Assembly: GCF_019334315.1 (NCBI RefSeq)
Contig: NZ_JAHWGL010000001.1
Coordinates: 62,001 to 126,000 of the forward strand
Direction of reading: 5' to 3'
Origin: Hymenobacter profundi
Lineage (GTDB): Bacteria > Bacteroidota > Bacteroidia > Cytophagales > Hymenobacteraceae
DNA length: 64,000 nucleotides
Part shown: piece after piece, positions 43,226 through 53,129 of the stretch
How positions within the stretch are numbered: position 1 is the first letter of the stretch
Layout of the letters: each line of letters starts with the position of its first letter
Notes under the pieces: generated by a model
Told to the model about the DNA's origin: nothing
Databases searched by the model: none
Seen by the model: the letters and a program-made list of their open reading frames with translations, nothing else
Position numbers and translations under genes: made by a program

Positions 43226-43349
43226 GTCATTCCGAGTGTAGCGAGGAATCTGAGTAAAACTATTGCTTGTAATAAAAAGATGCCGTTTTTCTGCGGGCTG
43301 GAGCACAAGTAGCAAGTTTACTCAGATTCCTCGCTACACTCGGAATGAC
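43226..43349. repeat. inverted repeat, GTCATTCCGAGTGTAGCGAG family (mirror copy)
   Basis: Reverse complement of 23844-23967, unchanged, between the convergent oxidoreductase and mtgA copies. Confidence 0.85.
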
Positions 43350-43391
43350 AAACAAAAAAGCCGGACCTATGGTCCGGCTTTTTTGTTTGTC
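43347..43391. terminator. terminator of mtgA (mirror copy)
   Basis: Same 21-bp perfect stem as 23802-23846. Confidence 0.87.
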
Positions 43392-44137
43392 TACTTTTCC
43401 ATCAACTCCTTCACATAGACCGACCCGCGCAGCGCCCGCATCCGGCGCACCACGCGCTGCTGCTTGGCGCGGGCCTGGGGGCCGGGGTTGCTGGCCCGGA
43501 AGCGTAGCGGATTGGGTAGCACGCCGGCCAGCAGCGCGGCCTCGGCCTGCGTGAGCTTGCTGGCCGATTTGTGGAAATACTGCTGCGAGGCGGCTTCCAC
43601 CCCAAACATACAGTCGCCCATCTCGGCCACGCTCATGTACATTTCCATGATGCGTCGCTTGTTCCATAGCACCTCAATCAGCACCGTAAAGTAGGCCTCG
43701 GCGGCTTTGCGCACGTAGCTGCGGCCATGCCACAGAAATACGTTTTTGGCCACTTGCTGCGAGATGGTGCTACCCCCTACCAGCTTACTGCCTCCCTCCC
43801 AGTTGTGCTTGGCAGCCTGCCACAGCGCGCCGCCATCGAAGCCGTGATGCACCAGGAAGCGCTGGTCCTCGGCGGCTACCAGGGCTAGCGGCACGTTGGG
43901 CGATACTTCGTCCAACGAACAGAACGTGTAGCGAATCTGCCGGTCGCCCTCGGGGCGGATGCCGTAGTAGCCGCGGCCGATAGGCGGGTGCGCGCGGCGC
44001 TCCAGCATAATCCAGGTGGCGGGCGGTGCCACCCAGCGGTACACCAGCACCCAGGCCACCGAAGCCAGAAACAAAGCCGCCGCTACTTGCAGCACGATGC
44101 GCCCTGTGCGGCGCGCTAGTTGTGTATAATCCGCCAC
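43391..44137 (-). CDS. mtgA: monofunctional peptidoglycan glycosyltransferase (mirror copy)
   Basis: 248 residues, identical to 23056-23802: GTG start at 44137, membrane anchor, AAEDQRF with Glu90 and GGSTISQQ. Confidence 0.94.
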   Translation of the reverse strand: MADYTQLARRTGRIVLQVAAALFLASVAWVLVYRWVAPPATWIMLERRAHPPIGRGYYGIRPEGDRQIRYTFCSLDEVSPNVPLALVAAEDQRFLVHHGFDGGALWQAAKHNWEGGSKLVGGSTISQQVAKNVFLWHGRSYVRKAAEAYFTVLIEVLWNKRRIMEMYMSVAEMGDCMFGVEAASQQYFHKSASKLTQAEAALLAGVLPNPLRFRASNPGPQARAKQQRVVRRMRALRGSVYVKELMEK

Positions 44138-44268
44138 TACCGACGAGAATTCCGTTTAATGCCTACCAGCGTCCACCGGACACCAGCGCAAAAGTAGGCG
44201 ATTTGCGTTGCCGATGGCCGCTGTTTTCAATTTTCCGGTACCTTTCGGTTCTTATCTTCCTTGCTTGT

Positions 44269-44904
44269 ATGGCACGTCTGTTGGCCTTGTTTCCGTTGAA
44301 TTTGATAGTTTTTCCGGGGGAAAAGCTGAATCTACACATCTTTGAGCCCCGCTACCGGCAACTGGTGCGCGACTGCATCGAGGAGGGCATTACCTTCGGT
44401 ATTCCGCCCTACTTAAATAACAGCGTGGGCCAACTAGGCACCGAAGTGAAATTGCTGGAAGTGGAGAAGGTGTATCCCTCCGGCGAGATGGACATTCGGA
44501 CGCAGGGCGTGGGCGTGTTCCGCATTCGGGAGTTCTATCGTCAGGCCCCCAACAAGTTATATGCCGCTGGCAAGATAGAGGATATTCAAGACGATGCCGT
44601 GGGCGACCCCGTGCTGCAAGAGCGTATCTCGGAGCAGGTACGCCGTCTCTACGACATCCTGGGCCTGCGCAAGCTCCTGCTCGACCTCCCAACCGACTAC
44701 CGTATTTTCGATGTAGCCCATCATTTGGGCATGAGCCAGACACAGGAATACCAGCTACTGGCCGCCACCAGCGAGCTGGAACGCCAAGAACTCGTGCGCG
44801 AACACCTCGACCAAACCCTACCCGTACTCATGGAAACTGAGCGCCTGAAGGACCGCGCCCGGCTGAACGGTCATTTCAAAAACCTTACGCCGCCCAACTT
44901 CTAA
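44269..44904 (+). CDS. Lon substrate-binding domain protein (mirror copy)
   Basis: 211 residues from ATG 44269, identical to 22289-22924 (FPLNLIVFPGEKLNLHIFEP opening). Confidence 0.87.
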   Translation: MARLLALFPLNLIVFPGEKLNLHIFEPRYRQLVRDCIEEGITFGIPPYLNNSVGQLGTEVKLLEVEKVYPSGEMDIRTQGVGVFRIREFYRQAPNKLYAAGKIEDIQDDAVGDPVLQERISEQVRRLYDILGLRKLLLDLPTDYRIFDVAHHLGMSQTQEYQLLAATSELERQELVREHLDQTLPVLMETERLKDRARLNGHFKNLTPPNF

Positions 44905-45196
44905 TCACAGATGGTGCAGGTTAGCTGGATTTCGCGGCTTCTTCGCAACTTCGATTTCAAGTACCTGATTTCGAAATGCCCGCGCGGTTCGCTTCATCAT
45001 TGAAAACGAAGTGAAAGCCGCATCAGAAAAACAAGTCAGATAAGAACCTTCATGGCTCCTCCTCTCCCTTTATACCTTTATAAGAGATGGGGTGGAGGGG
45101 TGAGGTGAACCAGCCGCGTAGTACTACCGTGCCCTGGAACGCAAAATGTTACGCTTCCACTCCGTACTTGGTGGCGCTGTTTTGCGTACCCGTAGT

Positions 45197-46468
45197 ATGT
45201 CCTTCACTTTCATTCTGGTGTATGCGCTGGTTGGCCTGGCTGGCGCAACTGCCCTGTGGCTGCTGTATCGCTATGGGCAGGAACGCCGCTACCGGCGTCA
45301 GCCCTACGTATCTTCTACTGCCCGTGCGGGAGCGGCTGCCCCTACCCCATCTGAAACGCCGGCCTACAGTATCGCGCTGGTAGGCGACCTGGGCGCCGTA
45401 GCCACCAACGGCCGCGACCCAGTGATTAACCTACTGCAAGACTGGCAGCAACAAACGGGCGAAGCAGGAGCAGTAGTTATTCTGGGCGATAATATCTACC
45501 CTACCGGTCTGCCGGCCCCTACCCACCCCGGCCGCGCCGATGCCGAGCACCGCCTCAACGCCCAGTTGGACGCCCTGCGGCCGTTTGCAGGACGCGTGAT
45601 ATTCCTCAGCGGCAACCACGATTGGAACAAAGGTCGCCGCGACGGCTACGAATATCTGCTGCGCCAGGAGGCTTATGTGCGCGACAACTTACCTACAGCG
45701 CACTATCTACCCGCTCGCGGCTGCCCCGGCCCCGCTACCCTGCAACTTCCTGGCAATGTGTTGTTGGTAGTGTTGAATACCCAATGGTGGGTGCAACATG
45801 GCACGCGCCCCTTGGGTGATGCCTACGGATGCACAGCCACTACCAGCCGGGAGCCGTTTGAGCAGTTGCGCCAAGTGCTGGCCGCCAACCAGCACCAGCG
45901 CATTGTGGTAGCCGGGCATCACCCGCTGTATTCTAATGCCATGCACGGCGGCCAGTTCACCACCAAGCAGCACGTGTTTCCGCTACTGGCGGTCCACAAA
46001 AAGGCATATGTGCCCCTACCCGTGGTGGGGTCATTGTTTCCGGCGTACCGGCGGGTGGTAGGCGCGGCCGAGGACATGGCCCACCCGCGCTACCGCGCCA
46101 TGCGGCGGCGCTTGCTCCGGGTGCTGCGCGATTTTCCCAACGTCATCTACGCCGCCGGCCACGACCACAACCTGCAATATTTCCAGCGGCGCGGGGGGCA
46201 CTATCTGGTGAGTGGCTCGGGTAGCAAAACGGCTTTCGTGCAGAAGGGAGGCAAAGCTACCTTCACGCACGAGCACAAAGGCTTCTTCGTGATAGAGTTT
46301 TATGCCAACGGCGAAGCCTGGCTCCGCACCTTGGAGCCAGGCAACCAGACGGGTGCAGTGCGCGCCACCGAGCCCTTCCGAAGCCGCCTGTATACTGCCG
46401 CCGCTCCGAGCGAAGCCATAGCGCCTACCCCTGCCGCGGCGTCAGCACGCGCAGGCTCTGTGGGCTGA
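45197..46468 (+). CDS. membrane-anchored metallophosphoesterase (mirror copy)
   Basis: 423 residues from ATG 45197, identical to 20725-21996. GDN, GNHD and GHDH metal motifs are intact. The 44-bp tail overlap with the lipid-kinase-family gene is conserved (46425-46468). Confidence 0.9.
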   Translation: MSFTFILVYALVGLAGATALWLLYRYGQERRYRRQPYVSSTARAGAAAPTPSETPAYSIALVGDLGAVATNGRDPVINLLQDWQQQTGEAGAVVILGDNIYPTGLPAPTHPGRADAEHRLNAQLDALRPFAGRVIFLSGNHDWNKGRRDGYEYLLRQEAYVRDNLPTAHYLPARGCPGPATLQLPGNVLLVVLNTQWWVQHGTRPLGDAYGCTATTSREPFEQLRQVLAANQHQRIVVAGHHPLYSNAMHGGQFTTKQHVFPLLAVHKKAYVPLPVVGSLFPAYRRVVGAAEDMAHPRYRAMRRRLLRVLRDFPNVIYAAGHDHNLQYFQRRGGHYLVSGSGSKTAFVQKGGKATFTHEHKGFFVIEFYANGEAWLRTLEPGNQTGAVRATEPFRSRLYTAAAPSEAIAPTPAAASARAGSVG

Positions 46469-47324
46469 TTTCAACGGTGATAGGCAGTTCCAATTCTAGA
46501 GGCTCACCATCTACCTGCACCAGGGCCTTTTCATGCCCTGGCACACGAATAGTAGCCCGCCGACACGATAGACGCCGGGTGTAATCCGAGGTGTCGAATG
46601 CCTGCGTGTATAGGCGGTAGAGTAAGCCCGGCGCAGCCTCGGCCGGAAAGGGTGCCACCAAACAGATTTCAAACTTTCCGTCATCTAACCGGCTATTAGG
46701 GTTGATAACGACATTGCTACCGAAGGTGTTGGCGTTGGCAATGGTCAGCATAAACGCTTCCGTCTCTACCTCTTCCTCATCGGTTTCGATGCGGTAGCGC
46801 AATGGCTCGTATTCCCCATACTCAGCCAGCGCGATACGCACGTAGGCGCCCGGCCCGCGCGTATCGCCCTCGCAGAACTTTTTCACTACTAAAGCATTGA
46901 AACCCAGGTCGGCTAGGTGGGCGGAGAATTGGCCATTGACACGCACTGTGTCAATGGCCTGCACTTCGTGGTCCCAGATCAGCTCCAGCGCTTCATCCGT
47001 GTCCTGCGGAATACGCAAGTCTTTGGAGAGGCCATTGCCTGATCCCATGGGTAGGATACCCAATATGGAGTCCGTAGTCAGCAAAGCTTCAGCCACCAGT
47101 TTCACAGTACCATCACCGCCCACGGCAAACACGGCGTCGTAGCGCTGCCTAGCCAGGTGCTGGGTCAGCTTTTGCAGGTCATCCTCGCCAGTCGTGTGCC
47201 AGAACGCGGCCGTGCGGCCGTGCTCGGTACAGGTTTGCTGCAAGGTAGTTTCCAATTTATCCTTGTCAATATCACCGGAAACGGGATTCAGCACAAACAG
47301 CAAGTGGCGCAGTTGCTCAGCCAT
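46425..47324 (-). CDS. diacylglycerol-kinase-family lipid kinase (mirror copy)
   Basis: 299 residues, identical to 19869-20768, with GGDGT at 69-73. The intragenic 12-bp hairpin is at 46931-46959. Confidence 0.9.
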   Translation of the reverse strand: MAEQLRHLLFVLNPVSGDIDKDKLETTLQQTCTEHGRTAAFWHTTGEDDLQKLTQHLARQRYDAVFAVGGDGTVKLVAEALLTTDSILGILPMGSGNGLSKDLRIPQDTDEALELIWDHEVQAIDTVRVNGQFSAHLADLGFNALVVKKFCEGDTRGPGAYVRIALAEYGEYEPLRYRIETDEEEVETEAFMLTIANANTFGSNVVINPNSRLDDGKFEICLVAPFPAEAAPGLLYRLYTQAFDTSDYTRRLSCRRATIRVPGHEKALVQVDGEPLELELPITVEISPQSLRVLTPRQG

Positions 47325-47332
47325 GACAGGGG

Positions 47333-48142
47333 CTATTGCTTCAGATTGGAGGGTACGCCCTGGGGAAACTCGGCGGCAATTTCTTCCTGCAAGTGCCCAA
47401 TGCGGTTGCTGGGGTTGGGGTGCGTGCTCAGGAACTCGGGTGGGTTGCTGCCCCCGGCTTTCTGGTCCAGAATCTCCATCACCTTGATCATAGAGCGAGG
47501 GTCGTACCCGGCCTGGGGTGTGAAATCGACGGCCAGCTTATCGGCTTCCAATTCATCGTCGCGGCCGTAACGCAGGGTTAGGAGTTTGGAAATAGCAGCG
47601 GCTACGGCTCCACCTGCGGCCGTGGCCGGACGGTCGGGGTCGTATGCAGCAATGGCGGCGGCCCCGCTCAGGCCTTGTGTGAGCTTGGACTTCGCTACCT
47701 GCTCGGCCGAGTGCCGGCCTACCACGTGCCCTACCTCGTGGGCCAGCACGCCGGCCAGCTCCCCTTCGGAAGTCAGGCTGCGCAACAGACCTTCGGTGAT
47801 AAACACCTGCCCGCCGGGCAGCGCAAAGGCATTAATGGTTTTCGGATCGGCCAGCAAGTGAAACTGAAACTTGTAGGGCGTCTGGCCGGCCTTGGTGCTA
47901 CTGATAATCTTTTCTCCTACGCGCTCCACTACGGCCCGCGCCTGCGCATCCTGCGATAGGCCGCCGTACTGTTGGGCCATTTGGGGCGCGGCTTGCAGGC
48001 CCAGGGCAATTTCCTCGTCGGTGGTCATGGCCACGTGCTGCGTTTCGCCGGTCACCTCGTTGGTGGTGGAGTTGCAGTAATAGGTGATGAATGCGGATAG
48101 GGCCAGCACAGCGGCGACCACATAGCGCAGAAGTCCTCTCAT
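47333..48142 (-). CDS. M48 family zinc metalloprotease (mirror copy)
   Basis: 269 residues, identical to 19051-19860, with HEVGH at 135-139. Lies 8 bp upstream of the lipid-kinase-family gene. Confidence 0.92.
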   Translation of the reverse strand: MRGLLRYVVAAVLALSAFITYYCNSTTNEVTGETQHVAMTTDEEIALGLQAAPQMAQQYGGLSQDAQARAVVERVGEKIISSTKAGQTPYKFQFHLLADPKTINAFALPGGQVFITEGLLRSLTSEGELAGVLAHEVGHVVGRHSAEQVAKSKLTQGLSGAAAIAAYDPDRPATAAGGAVAAAISKLLTLRYGRDDELEADKLAVDFTPQAGYDPRSMIKVMEILDQKAGGSNPPEFLSTHPNPSNRIGHLQEEIAAEFPQGVPSNLKQ

Positions 48143-48230
48143 GGTGTAGGGCAGTAAAAAGGGAGTGAGTAGGCCGATTGGTAGGCCTTGTTGGGCTTAC
48201 TAACGACGGCCGGCACGCAGGGTTGCTTTC

Positions 48231-48242
48231 GGCTATATAGCC
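48231..48242. promoter_or_regulatory. GGCTATATAGCC palindrome, possible operator (mirror copy)
   Basis: Mirror of 18951-18962 in the same divergent spacer. Confidence 0.3.
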
Positions 48243-48319
48243 AAATTCTGTTTGTTCACGTATCAGGTCAAAATAGACTCTCCCGTCTTCCTATTCTCCC
48301 ATTTTAACTCTCCCTTCTC

Positions 48320-48514
48320 ATGAATCAGAAACGCACGTTCGGCACTATCCTCACGGTTCTAGGCATCGTTGGTATCATCATTGGCGCCATGGGCTTTCTT
48401 GGCGTCGGCGGCATCGGTTTAGGCAAGATGAACTCTTTTGTTCCCTTCCTGGTGGGCCTGATTTTCTTTTTTGCCGGCATCAACCTGGTAAAAACAACCA
48501 GCGACCGGGCCTAA
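48320..48514 (+). CDS. 64-residue two-helix membrane protein (mirror copy)
   Basis: Identical to 18679-18873. Starts MNQKRTFGTILTVLGIVGII at ATG 48320. Confidence 0.75.
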   Translation: MNQKRTFGTILTVLGIVGIIIGAMGFLGVGGIGLGKMNSFVPFLVGLIFFFAGINLVKTTSDRA

Positions 48515-48528
48515 CTGCTTCCACCCCA

Positions 48529-48578
48529 ATAAGCAACAACGCCCCGCGGCCAATTGGCCGCGGGGCGTTGTTGCTTAT
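48529..48578. terminator. 50-bp perfect palindromic terminator (mirror copy)
   Basis: Reverse complement of 18615-18664. Being a perfect palindrome, it reads identically on this strand. Confidence 0.9.
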
Positions 48579-48594
48579 CAGCATAATTATAACG

Positions 48595-49398
48595 CTATTG
48601 TCCGGCTACTACCCTACCCGTAGTGCCGGCAAAGGCCAGCACGGCGGGCTCCAGGTTCAGCCAGTTGGAGGCGTAGCTGGCCTGAGCAGGCCCGTGTGCA
48701 TACACCACGGAGCCGTTTTTGATGGCCCGAATAATGTCCGACGACTCGCCCACGGGTAGAGCGGGGCAGCCCTGGCTGCGACCCAACCGGCCATGTTGCC
48801 GGACAAAGTCTTCGCTCACGTAGCTGGCACCGTGCACTACCACGGCCCGGTCGTAGGCGTTGGTATTGTAATTCGTATCAAGTCCGTGCAGCTTCAGCGA
48901 CAGGCCGTGCTTTCCCTGGTAGGTGCGCCCGGTGCGGTAGAAACCCAGGCTGCTCATTTCGGAGCCTTCGCGGTTGGAGAAAGTTTGGGCGAACTCCTCG
49001 CCAGTATTTTTGCCGTGCGCTACCAGGGTGCGGAACAGCAGGCGCTGCTTTTCCAGATCAATCACCCAAAACCGCTGCGCCTTGCTCGACTGACTGAAAT
49101 CGATAACCGTGAGCACGTGCTGGTCGGGTGCTATTTTGCCTTGCTGTCGCAGGTTGTAGAATCCAATCAGCGCCTCGCGGAACACCAAGACGGGTAGGCC
49201 AGAAGTCACCAAACCACTCTGGGCGTAGCTTTGCAAAATATGTTGCTCGAAGGCAGCTGTGGCCAGGGCGCGGGAAGATGGCGCCTCTACGACCACCGCA
49301 GTAGGGGCCGGCGCGGCCGCTACGGGCGCGCTGTTGGTGGGCAGAAACGAGAGAGCGGACAAGAGCAGGCTAGCGCTAACAGTCGGCAGGTAGGACAT
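48595..49398 (-). CDS. exported L,D-transpeptidase-like protein (mirror copy)
   Basis: 267 residues from ATG 49398, identical to 17795-18598, with His189 and Cys211 (SQGC) present. Confidence 0.87.
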   Translation of the reverse strand: MSYLPTVSASLLLSALSFLPTNSAPVAAAPAPTAVVVEAPSSRALATAAFEQHILQSYAQSGLVTSGLPVLVFREALIGFYNLRQQGKIAPDQHVLTVIDFSQSSKAQRFWVIDLEKQRLLFRTLVAHGKNTGEEFAQTFSNREGSEMSSLGFYRTGRTYQGKHGLSLKLHGLDTNYNTNAYDRAVVVHGASYVSEDFVRQHGRLGRSQGCPALPVGESSDIIRAIKNGSVVYAHGPAQASYASNWLNLEPAVLAFAGTTGRVVAGQ

Positions 49399-49593
49399 AG
49401 GCTGTGAGTAGTCGAGATGAACAGATATCGGTACGCGGAGAGCTATTCCATAGAACTGGCTTGCCAAATTTAACAGAAATAGCGGAACTACACCCAGCCT
49501 ACCCCCGTAGCAGGCCGATTAAATCTGCGTTACTTTGCGTTCTGCCGAGCTACTCACCCTGCTCTTTCTGCCTAAATTTCTATTGCGTTTTCT

Positions 49594-49980
49594 ATGCTCC
49601 CTACCCTTCGCCGCCTGTTTGCCTTTGCTGTTTGCCTGGTGCTGCTGAGTGCGTGCGGGCACGATTTGCGCGCTATTCCGGGCTTCGATGCGGCGGCGTG
49701 GCGGCAGGATGCTTATGCCTGTCGTAACCAGCGTGCTGCCCTACTCCCCGCCCTGCTCCAGCACCGCGACCTGCTCTACGATACCCGCACCGACGCCATC
49801 GACGCCCTGCTGGGCCACCCCGACGAAAACGAGTTGAGCGAACAAACCGAGAAGATTTATATCTATTACGTGGCGCCCGGCGCCCAGTGTGAGCCGCGCC
49901 ACCCGCGCTCGGCAGCCAGCAAGCTGCGTCTGCGCTTCAGTCCAACGGGCGTCGTGAGCGAGGTACTCTATCAGCCGTAA
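49594..49980 (+). CDS. small lipoprotein of unknown function (mirror copy)
   Basis: 128 residues, identical to 17213-17599, with LSAC lipobox. ATG 49594. Confidence 0.7.
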   Translation: MLPTLRRLFAFAVCLVLLSACGHDLRAIPGFDAAAWRQDAYACRNQRAALLPALLQHRDLLYDTRTDAIDALLGHPDENELSEQTEKIYIYYVAPGAQCEPRHPRSAASKLRLRFSPTGVVSEVLYQP

Positions 49981-50007
49981 CCGCCTTTCCTACCCTCTAT
50001 CAACAAC

Positions 50008-50043
50008 GAAGGGCGGCTGCATCATCTGATGCGGCCGCCCTTC
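50008..50043. terminator. bidirectional terminator (mirror copy)
   Basis: Mirror of 17150-17185 between convergent genes. Confidence 0.8.
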
Positions 50044-50070
50044 ATTTATATTGTTTAATTGGGAGAGGGC

Positions 50071-50478
50071 CTAGCCTACCCCACCTATGCTGGGGTCGCG
50101 CTTGGGCTGCTGGCCTTTCTTCTGCTGCTCCTCGCGCAGGGCCATCAACTGAGACGGCGACAGAATGCGGCTGCATTCCGTTTCGTATTGTGCCTGCAAC
50201 TCCAAAGTTTGCGCTTGCTGCTGGGCCACGTTGTCGCGGGTCTGCCACTGAATCTCGTCGAGGCGGGTGAGCTTGATGCGGTTTGCCTCGCGTAGGCGCA
50301 TATACTGGCCTTCATTGAGGTGCAGGGTAGTCGCCATAGCACGCGTCAGGGCCTCTACCCGTTCGGCAGGGATTTCATTGGTGCCGGGCAGTTCCGCCAG
50401 TAGGCTCTGCTGCTTTTGTGCCGAGGCAGAACCAACAAGTGCACAGGTAAGCAGGAGCGTAAAGAATGCCGTTTTCAT
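50071..50478 (-). CDS. small exported protein, LTXXQ-like layout (mirror copy)
   Basis: 135 residues, identical to 16715-17122; signal peptide and Gln-rich helices as there. ATG 50478. Confidence 0.7.
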   Translation of the reverse strand: MKTAFFTLLLTCALVGSASAQKQQSLLAELPGTNEIPAERVEALTRAMATTLHLNEGQYMRLREANRIKLTRLDEIQWQTRDNVAQQQAQTLELQAQYETECSRILSPSQLMALREEQQKKGQQPKRDPSIGGVG

Positions 50479-50565
50479 TTATTCTGAAAGAAGTATCACG
50501 GATGGTGATGTTGCCTTACTCGGAGCTTGGGCCTATAGGCTACCCTCAGCTTGCCCCTAATAATA

Positions 50566-50573
50566 CAAATGTA
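50566..50573 (-). promoter_or_regulatory. candidate Bacteroidota -7 element (mirror copy)
   Basis: TACATTTG on the minus strand, about 90 bp upstream of the start at 50478. Confidence 0.35.
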
Positions 50574-50658
50574 TGTTACTATAATTAAAGTTCATGCACT
50601 ATATCGTTTTTTTTTCATAAAAAGTTACGGATACGTCCAATTCTTTTTATACAAAAGC

Positions 50659-50689
50659 AAAAAAGGCCGGCTTCGTAAGAAGCTGGCCT
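50659..50689 (-). terminator. terminator of the DUF4199-like gene (mirror copy)
   Basis: Mirror of 16504-16534, with a T-run on the minus strand. Confidence 0.8.
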
Positions 50690-50721
50690 GCATGTAGTCC
50701 TAGAAATAGTGAGCAATTAGC

Positions 50722-51192
50722 TTACTCTACTTCTTCAATGGGCTTATGATCGGGGCTCTTATAATATTGCATTGCAATAAGTGCCACAATGCTGGCTCCC
50801 ATGAAACTTTGCAATACAATGGCTAAGAAAGCAATAACCACCGACAGGTCATATCCAAACAGGTCGCGGGCGGAAATCTGGTCCATCAGGGCCGGATTAA
50901 TAGTAGCGTAGATAACGAAGAACAGGCCAAATAGCACACCGGCTACTGCACCTGTGATAATGCCTGTACCAAGACCTTGCAGGTAGGCCATGTGGTCGTC
51001 CTTGGCATACTTAAAGTGGCGGATAGCCAGGGTTACGCCAATAGACATGATAATGCCGTTTAGAAAACTGAACTCGATGCGGTCTGTAAGATCAAACAAA
51101 GAAGCAACGAGGAAATAGATAATCATGGCGCCTGTGGTGTAGATGCCGTAGCGGAGGCCATTTTTTTCGGATGTTAGGCGAGTGTCACTCAT
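50722..51192 (-). CDS. DUF4199-like membrane protein (mirror copy)
   Basis: 156 residues from ATG 51192, identical to 16001-16471, with four membrane helices. Confidence 0.75.
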   Translation of the reverse strand: MSDTRLTSEKNGLRYGIYTTGAMIIYFLVASLFDLTDRIEFSFLNGIIMSIGVTLAIRHFKYAKDDHMAYLQGLGTGIITGAVAGVLFGLFFVIYATINPALMDQISARDLFGYDLSVVIAFLAIVLQSFMGASIVALIAMQYYKSPDHKPIEEVE

Positions 51193-51489
51193 GAGGGTAG
51201 GTCGAAGAGAGAGTTGAAAAGGAAGAGGTAGGTGTGCGGAACTGCTACCTAGGGTTGGCTGTTGACCAAACGCCGGGCATACGGGCCACAATCGGTCTTT
51301 TTATACTTTAATTGTCAATTGGATGTTGTGCCCAGCTGCCTTTTTTAGTAGCTAGCCCAGCATTTTATAGATGTTAGCCCCGAGACGTTGCCACGGGTTA
51401 TAGAAGCCTCCCGGTCAATTTGCGTATTTTCGCGGGTCGTTGCGGTGCCCGGCGCACCTTCACATTGTTACTTCGTTTTCTACTACTGC

Positions 51490-53112
51490 ATGATTAGTAC
51501 CTCCAACGTGAGCCTGCGCTACGGCAAGCGCGTGCTGTTTGAAGATGTCACCATCAAGTTTATGCCCGGCAACGTGTATGGCCTCATTGGGGCCAACGGT
51601 GCGGGCAAGTCTACCTTCCTAAAAATCCTGTCGGGTGAGATTGAGCCCAATACCGGCTCGGTGGATATGCCCAAGGGCGCCCGCCTCTCGGTGCTGAAGC
51701 AGGACCAGTTTGCGGCCGATGCTTTTCCGGTGCTCCAGACCGTGATTATGGGTCACACGCGCCTGTGGAAGGTGATGGAAGAAAAAGACGCCATCTACGC
51801 CAAGGCCGACTTCTCGGACGCCGACGGCGAGCGGGCCGCCGAGCTGGAAGGCGAGTTTGCCGACCTGGAAGGCTGGAACGCTGAGTACGAAGCCGCTGAG
51901 CTGCTCTCCGGCCTAGGCATTTCGGAAGACAAGCACCAAACCCTGATGGGCGACCTGGGCACCTCCGATAAGGTGCGCGTGCTGCTGGCCCAGGCCCTTT
52001 TCGGCAACCCCGACGTGCTGCTGCTGGACGAACCCACCAACGGCCTCGACGCCGAAACCGTGCTGTGGCTGGAGAACTTCCTCGATTCCTTCCAGAACAC
52101 AGTAATCGTAGTGAGCCACGACCGCCACTTCCTGGACGCCGTGTGTAACTATATGGCCGACCTGGACTTCTCGAAAATCACCATGTACCCCGGCAACTAC
52201 TCGTTCTGGTACGAGAGCAGCCAGTTGGCCTTGCGTCAGCGCCAGGAGGTGAACAAGAAGACGGAGGACAAGCGCAAGGAGCTGGAAGAATTTGTGCGCC
52301 GCTTCTCGGCCAACGCTTCCAAATCCAAACAGGCTACTTCGCGCCAGAAGCTGCTGCAAAAGCTGACGCTGGAAGAAATCAAGCCTTCGTCGCGCAAGTA
52401 TCCTTATATCGCCTTCAAATCGGAACGCGAGGCAGGCAACCAGCTGCTGACGACGGAAGACCTGGCGGCCTCGATAGACGGCCGCTCTATTTTCCGCAAC
52501 GTGTCCTTTACGCTCGACAAGGGCGATAAGGTAGCCATTGTGAGCCGCGACGACCGGGCGGCTTCGCTGCTGTTTGATATTCTGTTCGAGCAGGTGAAAG
52601 CCGATAAGGGCAAATTCAACTGGGGCACCACCATCACGCCCAGCTACTTCCCCAAGGAAAACACCGAGTTCTTCGACACCGACCTGAACCTAGTGGATTG
52701 GCTGCGGCAGTATTCCACGGAAAAAGACGAGTCGTTTATACGCGGGTTCTTGGGCCGCATGCTGTTCTCGGGCGAGGAGTCGCAGAAGAAATCCAACGTG
52801 CTAAGCGGGGGCGAGAAAGTGCGCTGCATGCTCTCCAAGATGATGATGGAAGCCGGCAACGTGCTGGTGCTCGACGACCCCACGAACCACCTGGACCTGG
52901 AAAGCATTCAGGCTCTGAACAACTCCCTGCGCGACTTTTCGGGCACGCTGCTGTTCACTTCCCACGACTTGCAGTTCATCGACACCATCGCCAATCGCAT
53001 CATCGAGCTCACGCCCGACGGCATCTTGGACCGGCGCATGAGCTACGAGGAATACCTGGCTGACGACCATTTGAAGGCGCAGCGCAAGCGCATGTACCAA
53101 CTTGTATCGTAA
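51490..53112 (+). CDS. ABC-F family ATPase, YbiT-like (mirror copy)
   Basis: 540 residues from ATG 51490, identical to 14081-15703, including the degenerate second Walker A (IVSRDDRAAS). The beta-barrel gene follows 17 bp downstream. Confidence 0.93.
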   Translation: MISTSNVSLRYGKRVLFEDVTIKFMPGNVYGLIGANGAGKSTFLKILSGEIEPNTGSVDMPKGARLSVLKQDQFAADAFPVLQTVIMGHTRLWKVMEEKDAIYAKADFSDADGERAAELEGEFADLEGWNAEYEAAELLSGLGISEDKHQTLMGDLGTSDKVRVLLAQALFGNPDVLLLDEPTNGLDAETVLWLENFLDSFQNTVIVVSHDRHFLDAVCNYMADLDFSKITMYPGNYSFWYESSQLALRQRQEVNKKTEDKRKELEEFVRRFSANASKSKQATSRQKLLQKLTLEEIKPSSRKYPYIAFKSEREAGNQLLTTEDLAASIDGRSIFRNVSFTLDKGDKVAIVSRDDRAASLLFDILFEQVKADKGKFNWGTTITPSYFPKENTEFFDTDLNLVDWLRQYSTEKDESFIRGFLGRMLFSGEESQKKSNVLSGGEKVRCMLSKMMMEAGNVLVLDDPTNHLDLESIQALNNSLRDFSGTLLFTSHDLQFIDTIANRIIELTPDGILDRRMSYEEYLADDHLKAQRKRMYQLVS

Positions 53113-53129
53113 TAACGTTTAGGCTCCGT